Below, one piece after another: positions 6,194-9,261 of a DNA stretch of 9,261 nt (position 1 is the stretch's first letter; every line of letters starts with the position of its first letter). The stretch comes from CAWDLX01 sp046728155. Lineage in GTDB: Bacteria; Actinomycetota; Actinomycetes; Mycobacteriales; Micromonosporaceae. The stretch lies in NCBI GenBank assembly GCA_046728155.1, contig JBKPDY010000008.1, forward strand, positions 1 to 9,261, in the 5' to 3' direction. Under the pieces are notes generated by a model, which worked only from the letters and a program-made list of their open reading frames with translations, was not told the DNA's origin and ran no database searches. The translations under genes and the position numbers were made by a program.

Positions 6194-7261
6194 ATGGACA
6201 CCGTGACGCACATCGAGGTCGCCGGCGACCAGCCGTACCCCGTGCTGGTCGGCTCGGACCTGATCGCACACCTACCTGGCTTGCTGCCCGATGCGGGGCA
6301 GGTCGCGGTGATCTACGCACGTCCCCTGACCGGTCGGGCGCAACTCGTCGGCGACGCTCTACGCGCGGCCGGGAGGGCGGTTCTGCCGATCGAGGTACCG
6401 GACGCGGAGGCAGCGAAGACCATCGAGGTCGCCGCCCGCTGCTGGGACGCCCTCGGCGGCGCGGCGATGACCCGTACGGACGCGGTTGTGGGCGTGGGGG
6501 GTGGCGCCGTGACCGACCTGGCCGGCTTCGTGGCGGCGGCCTGGCTGCGCGGGGTGCGCTGGGTGCCGGTGGCCACCTCGCTGCTCGGCATGGTCGACGC
6601 GGCCATCGGCGGCAAGACCGGGGTGAACACCGCCGCCGGCAAGAACCTCGTCGGGGCGTTCCATCCGCCCTCGGCCGTATTCTGCGACCTCGACGCTCTC
6701 GCCACGCTGCCGGCAGTTGAGCTGACCGCAGCCCTGGCCGAGGTGGTGAAGTGCGGCTTCATCGCCGATCCCGAGATCCTGACGGTGATCGAGTCGAACG
6801 CGGCTAAGGTCACGGACGGGCCCACTCTGCGGGAGTTGGTGGAGCGTTCGGTCGCCGTGAAGGCCTCGGTGGTCTCGGCCGACCTCCGGGAATCGGGCCG
6901 ACGGGAGATTCTTAATTATGGGCACACGCTGGCGCACGCCATCGAGAAGGTCCAGGGGTACTCGTGGCGGCACGGTCACGCAGTGTCGGTCGGCCTGGTA
7001 TACGCGGCGGCGCTGGGTCGCGCGGTCGGGCGTCTCGACGAGACCGTGGCCGCCCGCCACCGCGCGATACTCGGGCGGTTGGGCCTGCCGGTCCGGTACA
7101 CCGGCGCGTGGGCCGATGTACACCAGGCGATGCGGGTGGACAAGAAGGCGCGGGGGGCACGGCTGCGATTCGTCGTACTCGACGGCCTGGCTAGGCCATC
7201 TATTGTGGACGGACCGGATGAAGTGCTGTTGGCCGAGGTCTACCGGGAGGTGTCGTCGTGA
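6194..7261 (+). CDS. aroB: 3-dehydroquinate synthase
   Basis: Converts DAHP to 3-dehydroquinate using NAD+ and a divalent metal, the second step of the shikimate pathway. From ATG 6194 the protein has 355 residues, normal for the family. Motifs: VGVGGGAVTDLAGF (NAD loop, about residues 100-112), PVATSLLGMVDAAIGGKTG, NLVGAFHPP, AALAEVVKCGFI with metal-ligand Glu183, ILNYGHTLAHAIE (His244) and WRHGHAVSVGL (His260), then DKKARG near the end. GTG 6176, giving six more residues, is an alternative start; neither has a clear Shine-Dalgarno. The gap before it (from 6104) holds a TTGACC hexamer at 6163-6168 but no convincing -10, so a separate promoter is only a possibility. The stop overlaps the aroQ GTG as GTGA (7258-7261). 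Confidence 0.97.
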   Translation: MDTVTHIEVAGDQPYPVLVGSDLIAHLPGLLPDAGQVAVIYARPLTGRAQLVGDALRAAGRAVLPIEVPDAEAAKTIEVAARCWDALGGAAMTRTDAVVGVGGGAVTDLAGFVAAAWLRGVRWVPVATSLLGMVDAAIGGKTGVNTAAGKNLVGAFHPPSAVFCDLDALATLPAVELTAALAEVVKCGFIADPEILTVIESNAAKVTDGPTLRELVERSVAVKASVVSADLRESGRREILNYGHTLAHAIEKVQGYSWRHGHAVSVGLVYAAALGRAVGRLDETVAARHRAILGRLGLPVRYTGAWADVHQAMRVDKKARGARLRFVVLDGLARPSIVDGPDEVLLAEVYREVSS

Positions 7262-9162
7262 AGGTGCTTGTCCTCAATGGACCCAACCTGGGTCGCCTCG
7301 GTACCCGACAGACGGATGTCTACGGGCTGACCACGTACGCCGACCTCGCTGAAGGTTGTGTACGGATCGGTAAGGAGCTCGGCCTCGAGGTCGAAGTCCG
7401 GCAGACCGACGCCGAACCGGAGATGCTCGCCTGGCTGCACCAGGCCGCCGACGACGCTACCCCGGTCGTGCTCAACGCCGGGGCGTGGTCGCATTACTCC
7501 TACGCGCTCCGCGACGCGTGCGCCATGCTGCGTGCGCCCCTGGTCGAGGTGCACATCTCCAACATCCACGCGCGTGAGGAATTCCGGCACCATTCGGTGG
7601 TCTCGGCGGTGGCCACCGGCGTGATCTGCGGCCTGGGCGTGGACGGGTACCGGTTCGCGCTGCAGCATCTGGCGGGCGGTCATAACCGCTGACGCGGCGC
7701 GGGCCCGCCAGTCGGGGCTCGTGCGGAAGCGGTCGATCAGCAGGACGGTTCCGGCGCCGAGAGTGGCGCCGGTGAGCGCGGCGATTCCGGGGTCCACGCC
7801 GCCGGGGAGCACGACCAGGGTGAACGCCACCACGGCACCCAGGATGATGCGCCGGATCCGCGGCTCGCTGCTCGCCGCGGCGAGCGGGAGGATCGCCCAG
7901 AGCAGGTACCACGGGTGCATCACGGGGCCGAGCACGACGACGGCGCTCATCCCGATGCCGAGGCCGACGATCGGAGTGAGTCGGCTATGCCGCCGCAACA
8001 TCTCTAGGCAGACCAGACCGGCGGCGAGCAGACCTGCGGCCCGCCACCACCACAACGCCTGGTCGATGGTCCCGACTCCGAGCGAGCTGACCAGCAGGCC
8101 GGTCCAGTAACCGACATCGGTGACGATCGACGTCCAGGTGTGGGCGATCGCCGGAGTATCCAGCGCGGCGACCCAGCCGTACCCGGTGCCGGCGACCGCC
8201 GTGGTGATGACCACAACGGCTCCGACAATCGCCGCGGTGATGAGGCTGGCCCGCGGCCAGGCGGACCGCCCGCCGCCATTTCGGCTGGCCCAGATCGGCA
8301 CGAGGAAGACCAGAGCAAGGGCGGCCGGCGCCTTGACCAGCGCAGCGAGCGTGATCAGTACGACTCCGAAGCCGTACCGCCGGCCAAGCGCAAGGGCCAA
8401 GCCCGATGCCATGAGGCCGAGCATGACCGCGTCGTTGTGCGCGTCGCCGGCCAGGTGAAGCACGACGAGCGGGTTCAGGACACCGAGCCACAGCGCGGCT
8501 GCTGGGTTGACCCCGCACGCACGGGCGATGCGGGGCACTGCCCAGATGAGCATCCCGATGCCGATCAACGCCAGCGCCCGCATGCCCAGGATGCCGAGTC
8601 GGGTGGAGGTCTCGGTGATCGTGGACACCTGCGCGGCGAGGGTCAGGAAAACCGGCCCGTACGGCGCGGGCGTGTAGAGCCAGATGGCCGGGACGTCGAG
8701 CGCGAGGGGTGCCCCCAGGATGGCCGGGCCGAACGTGTACGAGTCGATGCCTTGTACAGTCATCGCGCCCTGGGCGATATAGCTGTAGACGTCCCGGCTG
8801 AACAGTGGCGCCGCGATCATGAGCGGCGCCGCCCAGCAGCCGAAGGTGACCGCCATGTCACGGGTGCCGGGGGTGGTCGACTCCGGTAGGTCGGCGGTGC
8901 CGGCGACGGTCAGCCGGCCGCGCCCATGAATCAGGGTGCCCAGCCGCCACCAGGCGACAAGCAACAGCGCGACACCGACGAAGACGCAGGCGACGGCGGG
9001 GATGACGTAGCCGCGTAGGTGCAGGATCGACGGCGAGAGCTGAAGGACGGCCTGCCACGGCAGGACCCCGGCGAAGAGCGACCCGACGATCAGCGTGCAC
9101 GAACCGGCGAACCCCAGTTGCCGGATCCGCCGCAGTGAGAGCGCCTGCTGGGCTAGCGCCAC
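7240..9162 (-). CDS. MptB-like polyprenol-phosphomannose alpha-1,6-mannosyltransferase
   Basis: A polytopic GT-C glycosyltransferase of the MptB type, which in mycobacteria and corynebacteria builds the alpha-1,6-mannan core of lipomannan from polyprenyl-phosphate-mannose. About a dozen hydrophobic segments span residues 17-476. Family signatures: PLFSRDVYSYIAQG (about 119-132) with the loop Asp, YTPAPYGPVF, GDAHNDAVMLG and MHPWYLLWAILPLA. Start: GTG 9162 has a GAAGG nine bases upstream and is preferred. TTG 9207 is also in frame, and the frame stays open to the window edge, so the true start could lie beyond. The conserved protein ends near residue 490 (about 7693), but no in-frame stop occurs until TAG at 7240-7242. 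The last 150 residues are therefore antisense to aroQ and are hydrophilic and unlike the family. A lost stop or a 3' frameshift is possible. Enzyme identity is well supported; the exact acceptor is not. Confidence 0.85.
   Translation of the reverse strand: MALAQQALSLRRIRQLGFAGSCTLIVGSLFAGVLPWQAVLQLSPSILHLRGYVIPAVACVFVGVALLLVAWWRLGTLIHGRGRLTVAGTADLPESTTPGTRDMAVTFGCWAAPLMIAAPLFSRDVYSYIAQGAMTVQGIDSYTFGPAILGAPLALDVPAIWLYTPAPYGPVFLTLAAQVSTITETSTRLGILGMRALALIGIGMLIWAVPRIARACGVNPAAALWLGVLNPLVVLHLAGDAHNDAVMLGLMASGLALALGRRYGFGVVLITLAALVKAPAALALVFLVPIWASRNGGGRSAWPRASLITAAIVGAVVVITTAVAGTGYGWVAALDTPAIAHTWTSIVTDVGYWTGLLVSSLGVGTIDQALWWWRAAGLLAAGLVCLEMLRRHSRLTPIVGLGIGMSAVVVLGPVMHPWYLLWAILPLAAASSEPRIRRIILGAVVAFTLVVLPGGVDPGIAALTGATLGAGTVLLIDRFRTSPDWRARAASAVMTARQMLQREPVPVHAQAADHAGGHRRDHRMVPEFLTRVDVGDVHLDQGRTQHGARVAERVGVMRPRPGVEHDRGSVVGGLVQPGEHLRFGVGLPDFDLEAELLTDPYTTFSEVGVRGQPVDIRLSGTEATQVGSIEDKHLHDDTSR
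7258..7692 (+). CDS. aroQ: Type II 3-dehydroquinate dehydratase
   Basis: Reversible syn-type class II dehydration of 3-dehydroquinate to 3-dehydroshikimate, as a dodecamer in the family. The 144-residue length is standard. The active-site set matches the Mycobacterium tuberculosis enzyme with a constant two-residue offset: Asn10 in LNGPNLGRLG, Arg17 and Tyr22 in GTRQTDVYG, Asn73 and His79 in LNAGAWSHYSYALRDA, His99 in EVHISNIHAREEF, and Arg110 in FRHHS. The GTG start overlaps the aroB stop by 4 bases, so the two are translationally coupled. The whole gene lies antisense to the open 3' extension of the convergent MptB-like gene. Confidence 0.97.
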   Translation: MKVLVLNGPNLGRLGTRQTDVYGLTTYADLAEGCVRIGKELGLEVEVRQTDAEPEMLAWLHQAADDATPVVLNAGAWSHYSYALRDACAMLRAPLVEVHISNIHAREEFRHHSVVSAVATGVICGLGVDGYRFALQHLAGGHNR

Positions 9163-9182
9163 GTCGACGGGCCTTCGATCGG

Positions 9183-9198
9183 CGATTCTGCCAAGGAC
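9183..9198. repeat. 16-bp direct repeat, copy 1
   Basis: CGATTCTGCCAAGGAC, identical to the final 16 bases of the window (9246-9261), 63 bp away. It lies at the N-terminal side of the MptB-like frame, upstream of the preferred start. On the minus strand both copies read VLGRI in the same frame because 63 is a multiple of three. Confidence 0.9.
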
Positions 9199-9210
9199 CG
9201 CGAACAAGCT

Positions 9211-9245
9211 GCGGGGCTCGCTGACGCTCGCTCCTCGCGCTCGCT
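9211..9245. repeat. GCTCGCT-rich short element between the direct repeats
   Basis: Three copies of the heptamer GCTCGCT at 9216-9222, 9226-9232 and 9239-9245, set in a GC-rich stretch with AGCGAGC on the other strand. From memory, similar GAGCGAGCGCGAGGAGC-type strings recur between genes in Micromonosporaceae genomes. That is recollection, not a search. It lies upstream of the preferred start of the MptB-like gene. Confidence 0.5.
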
Positions 9246-9261
9246 CGATTCTGCCAAGGAC
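9246..9261. repeat. 16-bp direct repeat, copy 2 (at window edge)
   Basis: Second exact copy of CGATTCTGCCAAGGAC. The window ends with it, so the shared stretch may continue further right. It may mark a duplication flanking a short inserted element, a tandem 63-bp repeat, or a contig-end artefact. Confidence 0.85.

Noticed and set aside
6359..7123. Open frame of 254 codons on the minus strand opposite aroB
   Set aside because: No motifs, and biased His/Arg/Gly composition; a shadow of aroB.
7676..7708. Hairpin GCGGT-CATA-ACCGC and the palindrome GCGGGCCCGC around the aroQ stop as a terminator
   Set aside because: There is no T-tract on either strand, the stems are short, and such palindromes are frequent by chance at this GC.

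Overview
The window is about 9.3 kb of high-GC DNA with frequent GTG starts, 4-base GTGA overlaps between consecutive genes and strong G/C third-position bias. Together with the gene order (mltG, aroE, aroC, aroK, aroB, aroQ) and an MptB-type polyprenol-phosphomannose mannosyltransferase, this points to Actinomycetota. Micromonosporaceae or a near relative is my best guess; the family-level placement is inference only.

Layout, left to right. (1) Positions 1-1871, plus strand: the 3' part of mltG (endolytic murein transglycosylase, cut by the left edge), then aroE (shikimate dehydrogenase). No canonical start codon lies where aroE homology begins. (2) Positions 1864-3954, minus strand: a block reading against the aro genes. 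In transcription order it holds a DUF2786-domain protein, a VapB-type antitoxin and a VapC-type PIN toxin. The toxin gene overlaps the aroE 3' end by 8 bp, tail to tail. (3) Positions 4002-4373, plus strand: a small protein of heptad repeats encoded by near-identical 21-bp tandem DNA repeats, divergent from the DUF2786 gene. (4) Positions 4410-7692, plus strand: aroC, aroK, aroB and aroQ. The aroC/aroK and aroB/aroQ pairs each overlap by 4 bases. (5) Positions 7240-9162 or beyond, minus strand: a polytopic MptB-like mannosyltransferase whose reading frame has no stop before it has crossed all of aroQ in antisense. (6) Right edge: a 16-bp direct repeat flanking a short GCTCGCT-rich element.

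How the genes work together. AroB, AroQ, AroE, AroK and AroC supply five of the seven shikimate-pathway steps to chorismate: dehydroquinate synthase, dehydroquinase, shikimate dehydrogenase, shikimate kinase and chorismate synthase. MltG and the MptB-like enzyme belong to cell-envelope biogenesis. The most unusual part is the roughly 2.5-kb block between aroE and aroC. It looks like an accessory insertion: a toxin-antitoxin pair, an uncharacterised DUF2786 protein and a divergent repeat protein, in part with visibly lower GC, splitting an otherwise housekeeping cluster. Nothing here proves a new defence or mobile system, but this block is the best candidate in the window.
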